DNA of 64,000 nt from Macrostomum hystrix (GCA_950097015.1 CATNEN010000003.1:6660001-6724000), one strand, 5' to 3'; positions 20,335-32,226 are shown, numbered from the stretch's first letter. Notes: generated by a model not told the origin, from the letters alone. Made by a program: numbers and translations.

Positions 20335-20460
20335 ATGATCGGAGGTTTGATTCACGATCCCAGCATTAGCTGGGATAATTGAAGGTGGGTGTGGCGTCCC
20401 CCCCCGTCCACGGACTGAACAGCCGTACGCAGCCTTCAGATACCAACCTCCAAGGCACAG
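20335..20460 (+). mobile_element. SINE-1 fragment
   Basis: Carries ggtgggtgtggcgtcc, ggactgaacagccgtacgca and gccttcaga, matching the SINE body at 33926-34040 and 59400-59520. The 5' tRNA-like part is degraded. Confidence 0.65.
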
Positions 20461-20607
20461 CGAGACCCGTGAGGTTTTGCTGGAAGGTTTTGTCTTTGAA
20501 CTCATCGATCGAACGTCAGACATGCAGCTCCTGCTGTGTTTAGCAATTACGAGCTAGAGCTGGTTTCTAGAGAAAATTCTAAACTTGGGGCCCTAATAAA
20601 TGAAATT

Positions 20608-20685
20608 GGCCTTGGATTCGAACTCAGGGCGTTCGGCGCAAGAGTTCAGGCGAGGCACCGCTCCACTAACACACTCAACTTTCTA
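20608..20685 (-). mobile_element. tRNA-like SINE head
   Basis: On the minus strand the sequence shows a box A-like TTAGTGGAGCGG and a box B GAGTTCGAATCC about 40 bp apart, the layout of a tRNA gene or tRNA-derived SINE promoter. No clean cloverleaf with a paired acceptor stem is apparent, so a SINE remnant is favoured over a functional tRNA gene. Confidence 0.5.
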
Positions 20686-21427
20686 TTATTCTACCTGATA
20701 TAGATTAGAAATTTGACCCCAGAAAACCTTAGACCATTGTAAGGTGGTTCGATTTAGCCTGGTGCACGATTCTGTGCCAGTGAACTGATAAGGAGCCTCT
20801 CTAAAGGAAATGTACTATACTGGCCGAAGATAACAAAATTACCGTTCCCATAAGGCTTGCTAAATGTCTATCTCTTTAAATTTATGTTTGCCCGCATAGT
20901 TCAAAGTTCTAGGGCCAAGTCAATAGCTATGTGTTAATTGAAGCAACTACCCAGTTTTTCAGAGCTCTTGGCTTTTGAGTCCGATAGTGATTAGTTTGAT
21001 CTGGTCGGAAAAGATTGAAATCTACAAAAAAACACTTTATCAAGGTCAGTGGGCGAAGCGCCAACGGTGAAGTTTGTCGTACGTTGAAGACACGTTTTTT
21101 AGAAAAATTCCTCTACTAATACAAAAATCTTACATTTCTAGAACTTTTCTCGATTTCTCGATTCCGTTGTAACTGATCCATCTTTTCAAGGTGTTACGAG
21201 TACAATGCAAACCGTACTAATAGATTGTTGTTGCTTCAAGCAGAATTGGCCCGGGACATTGCGCTCTGGGCCGCATTGAGATTGGAGATTGAAAAGCTTC
21301 TGATAGGCTGCTACCAGGCATAGCCTATGAGCTCGTGAAGTGATTTGCAGGCAATTAATATTTTTACATCGGCGCAATCAACAATCAACACGACGGAACT
21401 GTCTAGACAAAATATCCTAGCTGTTCA

Positions 21428-22189
21428 ATGATGTTTAAAGTGAAGTTGTTTTTTATGATTTCCATATGTTTAGGAGCGAGTGTAATTGTATTGTGTGATT
21501 TCAACTGCCGAATCACATTTCACTCCCAACTGGGCTACCTGTGCATCAAAAGTGAGTTCACTAGAACCATTGACTACTTTAGGACTCACCTTGAGTGCTC
21601 AATGTTGTGCAGCAGGGAGCAGCGCTGCCAGGCCTTCACCATGGCTGACGGTCCGTGTCAGATGTTCGTGTTCGACAAGTGCAGCAAGTCGGTGAGGGAC
21701 TGCAGCTGCTCCAGGAGAGGCCAGGTGTTTGTGAAGCAGCAGCCGGGACTCGAGGCTGGCCAGCTGTGTCCGACTCGCTACGGAGACGACCTGTGCGGAG
21801 TGAAGTACACGTTTTTCTATGAAACGAGTAATTGGCTAGTTCATCAGAATATTTGCGAGTCGGAGAGCGGTCTGGTGATCATGGCTGACGTAGAGAATGC
21901 AACTGAGATGGAGCATGTGGATGCACTGTACACCAAGTACAACACCGGGACTGGAGTATGGCTTGGTGGGCGCCAGATACGGGACAGCGTGGAACCGGCT
22001 GGTGGCTGGTACTGGGTCGCTTGCAACATCAGCATCGACAGCTCGCTGTGCTCGACTGGTGAGCCAAACGACACTCCACATGATGAGAACGCCATTCTCA
22101 GAGGCGTGACTCGGAGTCAGCTGACGGATGCTTCTGTGCTGAGGACTGGCCTGAATGGCCTGTGCGAGTGTCTATCCCCGTTCAACTGA
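21428..22189 (+). CDS. CTL-5: secreted PAN/Apple-like plus C-type lectin protein
   Basis: Intronless, 253 residues, intact. Signal peptide at ~1-23 (MMFKVKLFFMISICLGASVI). PAN/Apple-like module with LECSMLCSREQRCQAF and the frozen core at DNA positions 21626-21772. The C-type lectin-like domain begins at LCGVKYTFFYET and includes WLGGRQ, GGWYWVACN, GEPND and LCECLSPFN. EPN is kept, so calcium-dependent sugar binding is possible. The N-terminal module matches CTL-1 more closely than CTL-4, while its lectin domain is distinct from both, giving a mosaic pattern. The product is inferred to be secreted. A second ATG at 21431 is an equally plausible start. Confidence 0.86.
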   Translation: MMFKVKLFFMISICLGASVIVLCDFNCRITFHSQLGYLCIKSEFTRTIDYFRTHLECSMLCSREQRCQAFTMADGPCQMFVFDKCSKSVRDCSCSRRGQVFVKQQPGLEAGQLCPTRYGDDLCGVKYTFFYETSNWLVHQNICESESGLVIMADVENATEMEHVDALYTKYNTGTGVWLGGRQIRDSVEPAGGWYWVACNISIDSSLCSTGEPNDTPHDENAILRGVTRSQLTDASVLRTGLNGLCECLSPFN

Positions 22190-22569
22190 GGCGTCGATTA
22201 ATTCAAATTCGTGTTGCTGTCGGTAAAGGAACGCAACTTCGACTTACGAAATGCCCTTTTATCTAATGCGCGTATAATTTATCGCAATAACTCGAACTTA
22301 AACTTCTTAAAGTGTCCTAGAAGTTTAAATATAGAAATTATCATGGAAATTTATCATAAGATGCTATACGCTCAGGATTTATGGGTTATCGAGAAATACG
22401 AGATAGTCGACTCGACTTATTTGTTATACATATTTATATTGCGTAATTGACTACCATTTGATTGGTTCATAAGTTTTCGGTCGTTGCTATTTTTAGAAGC
22501 TTCCGCCCAACTCAGCACGTGACTTGCGTGAGCCAATAAATGTGAGGCTAACAATTAATACTTATAATT

Positions 22570-22785
22570 GGCCAGATGTGCAGACGACAGCACAGCCGCG
22601 GCTATCGCGCGGCGCATCTAAAGGCTGTTCAGTCCATGGACTGGGGGATACCTACCCTCAATTACCCCCAAGCTAATGCTGGTACCCATTTATCAGCTGG
22701 GTTGCAGTGTCTTGGTGAGTGGCTTCAGGAATCGAACCCCCGAAGTTTAGGTCGTGAGTCCGTTAGCAAAGTTTAAACAGTAATC
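22570..22785 (-). mobile_element. SINE-1 copy (degraded)
   Basis: Read on the minus strand it matches the SINE-1 body and head: agatgtgcag.cgacagcac, gcgcggcgcatct, ttcagtccatggactg, acccatttatcagctggg and a B-box remnant (ggaatcgaacccc, plus strand). Confidence 0.7.
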
Positions 22786-22989
22786 ATTTTTTAACGTTTT
22801 TATTTTGTATACAAAAGGACATCTGAAGGCTGTATAGGTAATGCGCCACCAAACATAGAAGCAAGGCAAATATCATTTATCTCGTAGAGCATGAAAATTT
22901 AATGTGTCTAGCTTCTATGTACACTAGGCCAATAGCTGCATGTTGATTAAAAATACTATTGATCACGAGTCAGTTGTGACGGTGGACAA

Positions 22990-23220
22990 AATTAAACAGA
23001 AACTCTTAAAAAATGGAAAGTTAACGCGTCTGCCGCTCGCACCAAGGTCCCTGAGCTCGATTCCGCGGCGAGACCAAGGAACAGTGAGAGTGTACACTGC
23101 TTGACGATTAGAAAGTCAGGGCAGATGTACACAACCTAGCAATCTAGAACATCAGTGGCACATCATTTGGTGACTCTAAACCCACAGCCAGCGAGGAGGC
23201 AATTCTGCCCATTTCGCTGA
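22990..23220 (+). mobile_element. SINE-2 copy with tRNA-like head
   Basis: The head gccgctcgcaccaaggtccc followed by gagctcgattccgcgg is tRNA-like (box B variant). The body (agaaagtcagggcagatg, catttggtgactctaaaccc) recurs near 17120 and 34665. The head alone recurs at 13990 (-), 17305 (-), 18295 (+) and 27815 (-). Confidence 0.6.
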
Positions 23221-23224
23221 CTCC

Positions 23225-23955
23225 TGAGCACACACTCACAAATCTCACCTGTCATCTCACTCGAATCTCACCTGTCATCTCACTCGAATATCACCTGTCA
23301 TCTCACCTGTCATCTCACTCGAATCTCACCTGTCATCTCACTCGAATCTCACCTGTCATCTCACTCGAATCTCACCTGTCATCTCACTCGAATCTCAACT
23401 GTCCTCTCACTCGAATCTCACCTGTCATCTCACTCGAATCTCACCTGTCCTCTCACTCGAATCTCAACTGTCATCTCACTCGAATCTCACCCGTCATCTC
23501 ACTCGAATCTCACCTGTCCTCTCACTCGAATCTCACCTGTCCTCTCACTCGAATCTCAACTGTCATCTCACTCGAATCTCACCCGTCATCTCACTCGAAT
23601 CTCACCTGTCATCTCACTCGAATCTCACCCGTCATCTCACTCGAATCTCACCTGTCATCTCACTCGAATCTCACCCGTCATCTCACTCGAATCTCACCCG
23701 TCATTTCACTCGAATCTCACCTGTCATCTCACTCGAATCTCACCTGTCCTCTCACTCGAATCTCAACTGTAATCTCACTCGAATCTCACCTGTCATCTCA
23801 CTCCAATCTCACCTGTCATCTCACTCCAATCTCACCCGTCATCTCACTCGAATCTCACCCGTCATCTCACTCGAATCTCACCTGTCATCTCACTCGAATC
23901 TCACCCGTCATCTCACTCGAATCTCACCTGTCATTTCACTCGAATCTCACCTGTC
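23225..23955. repeat. 23-bp minisatellite containing CACCTGTCA
   Basis: About 31 copies of a 23-bp unit (CTCACCTGTCATCTCACTCG then aat). Common variants are CACCCG for CACCTG and TCCTC for TCATC. Each consensus unit carries one CACCTG E-box-like hexamer. Confidence 0.93.
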
Positions 23956-24438
23956 GTATCCCCTAATCATACCTAACTAAAAATGCGTCACAAAATTCAA
24001 AAAGTGTCATTTTTATCGCAATGTTTCTGTCTAAATCTCCAGTCTAAAGTGCTAATTTAACCGCAAAACAAAACTAGTAAGGCATCACTGCTGTTGGTAG
24101 ACTGCAAACCGATTGGTAGCAGAAGAAACAGCGGGGGCAGACACAGGAAAGGGGACTAAAAGAACTGCCAAGAAAAGGGAAAAATCTTTAGACTAAATTT
24201 CCCCATTTCGCTTCCAATTCCTCTCTAACTCCCGTTAGCATTTTCCTGAGCTAGTGGGCTACCTAACCAAGGTTGGGTGACAGCACGTGGTTGCATTCTC
24301 ACGGGTTCTTATAGAAATTTAGCTCACATACCAGCTCAACTGCTCAACCTAATAATATGTTCAGTTTGGGTAGAGGCACATTTGCTTCTCTTCCAAGCTG
24401 ACACAAAGTTATGTCAATTACCTAATTTTCTGTCTTCC
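23956..24438. other. Unique sequence between two arrays
   Basis: No gene or known repeat seen. Confidence 0.4.
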
Positions 24439-24439
24439 A

Positions 24440-26135
24440 TCTCATGATCTCACACCAACTCATTTCTCATGATCTCACACCAACTCATTTCTCATGATCT
24501 CACACCAACTCATTTCTCATGATCTCACACCAACTCATTTCTCATGATCTCACACCAACTCATTTGTCGTGGATCTCACACCAACTCATTTGTCATGATC
24601 TCACACCAACTCATTTCTCATGATCTCACACCAACTCATTTGTCATGATCTCAAACCAGCTCGTTTCTCATGATCTCACACCAACTCATTTCTCATGATC
24701 TCACACCAACTCATTTGTCGTGGATCTCACACCAACTCATTTGTCATGATCTCACACCAACTCATTTCTCATGATCTCACACCAACTCATTTGTCATGAT
24801 CTCACACCAACTCATTTCTCATGGATCTCACACCAACTCATTTCTCATGATCTCACACCAACTCATTTCTCATGGATCTCACAGCAACTCATTTCTCATG
24901 ATCTCACACCAACTCATTTCTCATGATCGCACACCAACTCATTTCTCATGATCTCACACCAACTCATTTCTCATGATCTCACACCAACTCATTTCTCATG
25001 ATCTCACACCAACTCATTTCTCATGATCTCACACCAACTCATTTCTCATGATCTCACACCAACTCATTTCTCATGATCTCACACCAACTCATTTCTCATG
25101 ATCTCACACCAACTCATTTCTCATGATCTCACACCAACTCATTTCTCATGATCTCACACCAACTCATTTCTCATGATCTCACACCAACTCATTTCTCATG
25201 ATCTCACACCAACTCATTTGTCATGATCTCAAACCAGCTCGTTTCTCATGATCTCACACCAACTCATTTCTCATGATCTCACACCAACTCATTTGTCGTG
25301 GATCTCACAGCAACTCATTTCTCATGATCTCACACCAACTCATTTGTCATGATCTCACACCAACTCATTTCTCATGGATCTCACACCAACTCATTTCTCA
25401 TGATCTCACACCAACTCATTTCTCATGGATCTCACAGCAACCCATTTCTCATGATCTCACACCAACTCATTTCTCATGATCTCACACCAACTCATTTCTC
25501 ATGATCGCACACCAACTCATTTCTCATGATCTCACACCAACTCATTTCTCATGATCTCACACCAACTCATTTCTCATGATCTCACACCAACTCATTTCTC
25601 ATGATCTCACACCAACTCATTTCTCATGATCTCACACCAACTCATTTCTCATGATCTCACACCAACTCATTTCTCATGATCTCACACCAACTCATTTCTC
25701 ATGATCTCACACCAACTCATTTCTCATGATCGCACACCAACTCATTTCTCATGATCTCACACCAACTCATTTCTCATGATCTCACACCAACTCATTTCTC
25801 ATGATCTCACACCAACTCATTTCTCATGATCTCACACCAACTCATTTCTCATGATCTCACACCAACTCATTTCTCATGATCTCACACCAACTCATTTCTC
25901 ATGATCTCACACCAACTCATTTCTCATGATCTCACACCAACTCATTTCTCATGATCTCACACCAACTCATTTCTCATGATCTCACACCAACTCATTTCTC
26001 ATGATCTCACACCAACTCATTTCTCATGATCTCACACCAACTCATTTCTCATGATCTCACACCAACTCATTTCTCATGATCTCACACCAACTCATTTCTC
26101 ATGATCTCACACCAACTCATTTCTCATGATCTCAC
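24440..26135. repeat. 25-bp minisatellite, ~67 copies
   Basis: The unit is about 25 bp: CATGATCTCACACCAACTCA plus tttct. The middle and right parts are almost perfectly homogeneous. The left third and a block near 25220-25450 share the same variants (gtcgtggatctc, aaaccagctcgtttct, cacagcaact) in the same order, showing that a multi-unit block was itself duplicated. Confidence 0.95.
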
Positions 26136-26539
26136 ATCGAATAATCTCCAATGATCTTACAATGACTCGTTTCTCACATAGGCTTTTTTCTCACACTAAT
26201 GTCGCAGTTGACATACTCCTATGACCCATATTTTTCTCACCTCAACATTCCCCCCTAAAAGAACCAGCCACAGAAAGAATGAAAAAGTCAATCGATCATA
26301 TCTCAGAATTGTGTTAATCAGTCGTATCGAATAACCTAAAAGACATGGAATTTCAAATCGCATCTCCCAGACTCCTAAAAATTTAGTGCCGACTCAGATT
26401 TTCAAAGCCGCTGTGTATCGATTAGTTTGTGTACAACATAGCCTCACAAAAATCTGGTTGTCTCATCTTGTCTTGTCCGTTATTAGTTCAAAATTTCCGC
26501 CAAAACAGGTGAGAGTTGCTTGCCTTTTGTGGTAATCAA

Positions 26540-26975
26540 AAGAGGAAGAGAGGGAGAGGGAGAGATGGAGAGGGAGAGACGGAAAGGGAGAGAAGGAGAG
26601 ACGGAAAGGGAGAGACGGAGAGGGAGAGACGGAAAGGGAGAGAAGGAGAGAAGGAGAGGGAGAGACGGAGAGGGAGAGACGGAAAGGGAGAGACGGAGAG
26701 AAGGAGAGGGAGAGGGAGAGAAGGAGAGAAGGAGAGGGAGAGGGAGAGAAGGAGAGAAGGAGAGGGAGAGACGGAGAGGGAGAGAAGGAGAGGGAGAAAA
26801 AAAGAGGGAGAGAAAAAGAGGGAGAGAGGAAGAGAAGGAGAGGGGGAGAGGGAGGGTGAGAGAAGGAGGGAGAGAGAAGGAGGGGGAGAGAAGGAAGGAG
26901 AGAGAAGGAGGGTGAGAGAAGGAGGGTGAGAGAAGGAGGGTCAGAGAAGGAGGGTGAGAGAGAGGGAAGATAAGC
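26540..26975. repeat. Polypurine (GA-rich) tract
   Basis: About 430 bp almost wholly of A and G, built from gagagggagagacggaaag-like units. Long frames on both strands here are low-complexity and not called as genes. Such tracts can form triplex or other non-B DNA. Confidence 0.9.
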
Positions 26976-28381
26976 ACAGGGGAAAATGAGAGGAGAGAGG
27001 AAGAGAATGAGCTGTTAACACGAGAGTCATACAAGCAGTTAAATTTAACAAAGCATGCATAGAACAATCATTAGATTGTCATCAGACAAACGGCAATATA
27101 AAACGAGAATGAGTAGTAAAAAATCTGACAAAAATCAGTGGTCGCGGTAATAAAAACAAGCTGCATACCTACCCACAGGTCTATACAGAGTTTTCGGGTC
27201 ACAGAGAGAGCTAGGTATTGTGCTCATTGAGCACTATATGGAAAAAACAGTACCCAGGACATAAGAATCCTTGCACAGTAGGGCAGAGTCGCACCGCAAT
27301 GTTTATTTTTTGACCAGCTGGTTGAAAAAAAGCATAAGGAAGGCTGCTCACACATATTCTCTCTTAGAAATAAAAAAAATAGTTTGGGATGAAGAACAGT
27401 TTTTTCTCCTTTTGAAGCCGGCAAGGCAGAGAAGCGAGAGCCTGATTTTGATGCAAATCAAATCCGAATTTAACAGAGAGAAGGCGAGACAACAAAGCCT
27501 AGCAGACAAAAAATGCATGGCAGAATTTCAAAGCCGAGCAAACAGATGGATTATTGAGCACGCATTTGGATAGCGACACTGGAACGAAGATTAACAAAGC
27601 TGCCCAGATACAGGACATCAACATCGCTTAGCGGCTCACTACGAGTATTTATTGGCACGATTTTTAACTAAGTAAAAATCTCATTCAAGAACACCCTAGC
27701 TGGCTGAAGATCGTGGATGAAATTGCTCTTTTTTGAGCATGCCGGATGTTGTTATTTGAGGAGCATTAAATTCGGAAAGCTTTTTATTCATAGCCGAGAA
27801 AATGTGCACCCGAATCGAGCTCAGGATCCTTGGTGCGAGAGGCAAACGCGTTGGACCGTTCTGCCGCTCGTCCTACCTTCATTTCGGCCTTGTTGGCCAT
27901 GAGGCCATGATGCCTTGAAAATGCATGCAACGCTATTGGTGCGAATGCGATCGCTTTTTAGTTAGTGTGGGAGGATTTTGCATAATTCAGTTTATTTTTC
28001 ATCAGCAACTTAATATCCGATTGCACGAACTATCTTTGACAGTTCTAGCCTAACTCTTCATATATCTGTATATTAGAAATTCGATATGAAAGTTGATACT
28101 GCAGTCTGATAGTCCAATATTTCAAGTAACCACATATCTATTTTTTTCTGTATCTCCCAAAACATTCAACCAATCGCCATGAAGATACGGAACATAGGTT
28201 AACATCTACAGCTCTATCCGAATTAACTTCCAGAATAACAAATCGTGAAGTATTTGAAATACCCCGTGGTCTTTCCCAGGTGCAAAACAGAGCGGTCTTT
28301 TTACGGTTAACAAAACAAAGACTGATAAAACAGTTTTTTACGTTACACTTCTAGTTACGAATGTCACCTTATCTTCGCACT
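26976..28381. other. Intergenic with a SINE-2 head fragment
   Basis: No convincing gene. A SINE-2 tRNA-like head lies at about 27805-27895 on the minus strand (gaatcgagctcaggatcc, ttggtgcgagaggcaaacgc). Confidence 0.4.
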
Positions 28382-28395
28382 ACCGTCAAAGCAGT

Positions 28396-28983
28396 GAGGG
28401 GCGAGTGGGTCAGCGGCTAGCGTCGCTGCCTCGCACTCCAATGGACGCTAGTTCGATTCACCCTTCAAGTCACGATTAATTTCGGGACCTGTTGGTGGGT
28501 TTGGACAGTAGCGACCGGCGGAGGTGTACCATTTTTCGTGCAATCAAAGCTTGAAATAATAGCTTCGCTCCTACCTTCTGTGTGCCTGTTCTGCGTTATG
28601 TGAGTTGTGTGCGTTGGCGCTGGGGCGTGAGGCCTTGGGGGGTGGCTGGGGGCGGGTGTACACCGCCGCGCGCTTTCTGGATTTCCGTCAGCGCGATTGG
28701 ATAAGTGTACACTCATCACCCGCCCCCCCCTGAGGACTGATTTCTTATCAGCCTTCCGCCCGGCTTAGTCTGCTCTGTGCGTGTGGGGCTGGGGTGGGGG
28801 CCGCACTGCTGCCTATTCTGGGTGCCTCCTGCCCTCCCGGCTGGTCTGTGCTGCTGTGTGTGGTGCCTGCTCAGGGGAGGCGGCGCGATGGGCGCTAAGC
28901 GCCTAGTTCGCCGGTCTGGGGGCGTGCCGCTCCGTCGCTTGTGCGACAAGTGCCCCGGGCCCCCTGCAAATAGATAGAGATAG
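28396..28983 (+). mobile_element. SINE-3: 588-bp tRNA-derived retroposon with 14-bp target duplication
   Basis: Flanked by a perfect 14-bp duplication ACCGTCAAAGCAGT (28382-28395 and 28984-28997). The head contains a box A-like TGGGTCAGCGG and a box B-like AGTTCGATTCA, and reads like a tRNA (gctgcctcgcactcc). A GC-rich body follows. It ends in atagatagagatag, a simple-repeat 3' tail, as expected for LINE-mobilised SINEs. Confidence 0.85.
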
Positions 28984-29271
28984 ACCGTCAAAGCAGTTAA
29001 TCCATCATTTAAAAAAGAGAAACCTTTTTCATGAGATTATATTGTACGCGTTTTTGAAGAGCGAGTTTTTTTGGAATGGCGACATGCTGCTGCTATGCTT
29101 GAACTAATACTATTAAAACATGGGCTTAGCGGTTCAAGTCACATTAATGAGTTGCAATACTAGAAATACCTACTGTTTTATAAAAATTCTAGTCATGAGA
29201 ATCTTAGAAACATGATTTTTTCGTTGGCTAAGAGGCTGGGGTCAAGCGGTTGCTAAGAACGCGACTGCTGT

Positions 29272-32226
29272 TTACACATCCGTCTCCATGCCAACTGGGA
29301 AGGCGATCGTCTCGAGAAGTTTCGCCACAGACGGCGAGAGGGACATTGTTGACGACGGTTGCGCCAGAGCCTGTCGCGGTGGCGGCAGCGGCGGCGGCTG
29401 AGACGACGATGTGAATTGAAATCCGGCTGAGCAGAAATCAATGTCACTACCGCTAGAGGACCGATGCTGCTGACTCAGCTGATGCTGCTGCTGCTGCTGT
29501 TGCTGTCGCTGTTGATGTTGCTTCTGCTGTCGTTTAAGCCTTTCAAACCGACGCCTCTCAGGCAGCGGCAGTGTATTCGCCATCCTGTGACTGTCCATTG
29601 AGCAGGCCGAGTTCCTGAGGATCAGCTGACCGCAGAGCCGCAGACGATCTGGCCTGAATCCGGTCATCCCGCTCGCCTCATCGTCGATGCTGTCTTCTTC
29701 GATTTCGCGACTCGACGGAGCGAAGTCAGCCGAGCAGACGTAGCGTGGCAGGTCGTAGGGCGAGGAGTGCACATTGCCGCCAATGCCGACCACGGAGGCG
29801 GGCACCAGGTCGGGCGGGATTCCGCAGCAGCGCGTTGGAAACAGGGGACGCCTATCGGTGCTGGCGCTAGTTGGATGCACCCCGGTTAGCAGCGGCGATT
29901 TTCTAGCGAAATAACAGGCGGGATTCGCTCCAGAGCTTGACGTTGCGCCGGAACCGCAGGATGTCGATGTGCCGACGGGACCGACCGCCAATGCCGTCGC
30001 CGATGCTGACGCTGTCGTCATTGCTGAACAGGTTGCGGTGGCACTGCACCGGCCACCAGAGCGACCCTGAGATCTGCCGATGCTGCCACTTTCTCCGCGA
30101 AGAAAGAAAAACTCAGCGAAGCGTCGAGAGTTGGCCACAGCCACAGCCACTGTGGCCACCGCGAGAGCGACCACAACAGCTCCGGAAGCGACGCCGACAA
30201 CCAGTAGCACGGAGGCGCCAACAAGGTCACCGCGACTGCTTCCGCTACTGCTACTTCCGCTTCCGCTGCCGGGGCCGTCGTCTGCTCCGCTGCCGCCTCG
30301 AGGACGCCGATCGCGGAAGAGAATAATAGCATCATTGTTGGTACCGTTGTCAGCCGCTGCAGCAGCAGAAGCAGCCGACGAGACAGCCATGCGTGGACAA
30401 TTTTGTCGACGAAAATCCATCAGAGGCAGATTGCGACATCGCAGATGGCGATATGTAACCGCAGGCAGGGCCGCAATAACTTGACGCCATCGAGCTGGTT
30501 CGAACAGTTCGCAGTCGCAGGCTAGCTGAGCGTCGCCCAGAACAATTCGGACGCCTCGTCTGGCTCCGACGTCGAGCAGAGCATCTGGCAAGTTGGTGAG
30601 GCCGCAGTCGGTGAGGTTCAGCAGGCGCAGACTAGTGAAACGGTGCAGGCCGGATAGTTTGGAGGCTCGACTGAGCCGGTTGCCGCTGAGGTCGAGTTCG
30701 TCAACCAGATCAGCTCGCGTCGGTGCCTCCAAGTCGGTCAAGTCCTGGATTCTGTTTCCGGCTAGGAGCAGGCGGTAGCGTACGCGGTGGACACCAGCCG
30801 GCAGTTGGCGGGGCAGAGACGTCAGCCGGGAGGCGCCGGTGCAGTCTACGGTGAGGCTAGAATCGGCGACTCTCTCGATGCAGCGGCAGCCTGTGGTTCG
30901 AGAGAGAAAGAGAGCTGACTGTATAATAAATTTTAGTCATCAAGGAACAGTAAACTCCAAAAAAAAATTTGAATCTTCAGCGTCACCTGACGGGCAGTCG
31001 ATCCGATGATCGCACTGAAGCTCTTCACCCTTCAAAGTCATCAAAGTGGGCGCCTTTCCAAGCCCAACGACACCTTCGCACGGCATGTCCAGCCAAGCGT
31101 CGATAGCTAGAGCGTTCCTTCGAGAAAACAACCCCGCCGAATTTGGTCCGTGGTTCGAGTCGCCAGCCGTAGCGGTCGAGGCGGTAGTGAAGTATCGCCA
31201 CGCATGCAAGACCCTGCAGTCGCAGGCTATTGTGCTGCCTCTGTTGTCCACGTGCAGGAATGGTTGAAACGCGTCACGGTAGAGCTTCAGCCGGGCTACC
31301 ACGGCGTCTGGAGCGCCATCCAGTGAGGGCATCGGAAGGCCCCAGAGGCGACTCACGCCGAACGCCTCCGAACCGAGCTGGTTGTGGGTGAGTCGCACAG
31401 TGAGGCGTAGATAATATGAGGCGTCTGTGGAGCGACGAAATTCGCGTTCCCGTTCAACCGCGCGAATGTCCTCCAGGGTCCAACGCCAACGAAGCATATT
31501 AGTGAGCAATGTGACCTGGTTATGGCTCAGGTTCACCTCCTGTAGGCTAGCTAATCTCACAAGCGAAACGTCGACCTGCTTGATTCGACACCGAGCTGCG
31601 TTGAGCGTTTTCAACCGGCTCCGTCTGGGGCTTGGCAAATGCGTCACGAAGATCGACTCAAGCATAGCATTCTCAGAGACGTCAACCAGCTCCAACGTGT
31701 CCAGATAGAGCAGCTGTGTCAGGTCCAGCTGGGTCAGCCGGTTGCCTCTCAGGCTGAGGCTGCGCAGGCGTCGATGGCAAACCGAGGGCAGCGGTGGCTC
31801 CAGCGGAAAGAAAAACTCGGCGACGCCATTCTCGGACAGGTCGATCGTCGTCAGGTTGACGAATCGGCACAAGTCGCGCAGCGGAACTGAACGCAATCCG
31901 GCTCTAGTCATGCTGAAGCTGGCCACCCGACCTTCAGCGGCAGCCGGCAGTTGGCAGCCGTCGTTGCTAACGCCGCCGCCACCGGACGCGTGACTGACTG
32001 CTCCAGCAGCTCCAGATGTCGTCGGAATGTTCTCCGGCTCGCAGCGACGAACCGTCAGAGCCACATTCGGCGTCAAGTCGTCTCCGTCGACGCCGCTTGG
32101 TTCCAGGATCACGTGACGACAGGACCGCCAGGCGCAGCTGCTACCGTCGACTAGAACGGTGCCAGTTGGTGTGATGGACAGCAGGAGAAGTGCCAACGGC
32201 ATCAGTGCTTGAAGCACCGTCGGCAT
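29272..32226 (-). CDS. Toll-type LRR receptor lacking a TIR domain, two exons
   Basis: Exons 30987-32226 and 29272-30890 join across a 96-bp intron (donor CCGTCAG|GTGACG, acceptor CCACAG|GCTGCC, phase 1), giving about 952 residues. Order: signal peptide (MPTVLQALMPLALLLLSITP), leucine-rich repeats (NLTTIDLSENGV, LRSLSLRGNRLTQLDL, LQEVNLSHNQVTLL), an LRRCT (CDCRVLHAWRYF ... LQCD), then directly an LRRNT created by the splice (DCPS-GCRC ... VDCTG), a second short LRR block (LDLSGNRLSRASKL, LRLLNLTDCGLTNLP), a second LRRCT (CDCELFEPARWRQ), a Gly/Ser stalk, one membrane span (LVGASVLLVVGVASGAVVV) and a ~270-residue tail. LRRCT-LRRNT in tandem is the multiple-cysteine-cluster Toll layout. The tail has no TIR; it is Ser/Ala-rich with a polyglutamine run and PPPLPPPR, a PxxPxR SH3-ligand-like motif. 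Signalling partners are unknown. Confidence 0.85.

Noticed and set aside
20608-20685. Functional tRNA gene
   Set aside because: A and B boxes are present, but no well-paired acceptor stem or clear anticodon loop could be drawn, and similar heads belong to SINEs.
23225-26135. CRISPR-like regular repeats
   Set aside because: Units are head-to-tail minisatellites without unique spacers, and the context is eukaryotic.
26483-27067. Charged Arg/Glu/Gly-rich and Ser/Pro/Leu-rich frames in the GA tract
   Set aside because: Pure low-complexity translation of a polypurine tract.
29453-29530. Polyglutamine-coding tract as a separate repeat locus
   Set aside because: The CAG/CTG-rich run lies in frame within the receptor tail and is counted as part of that gene.
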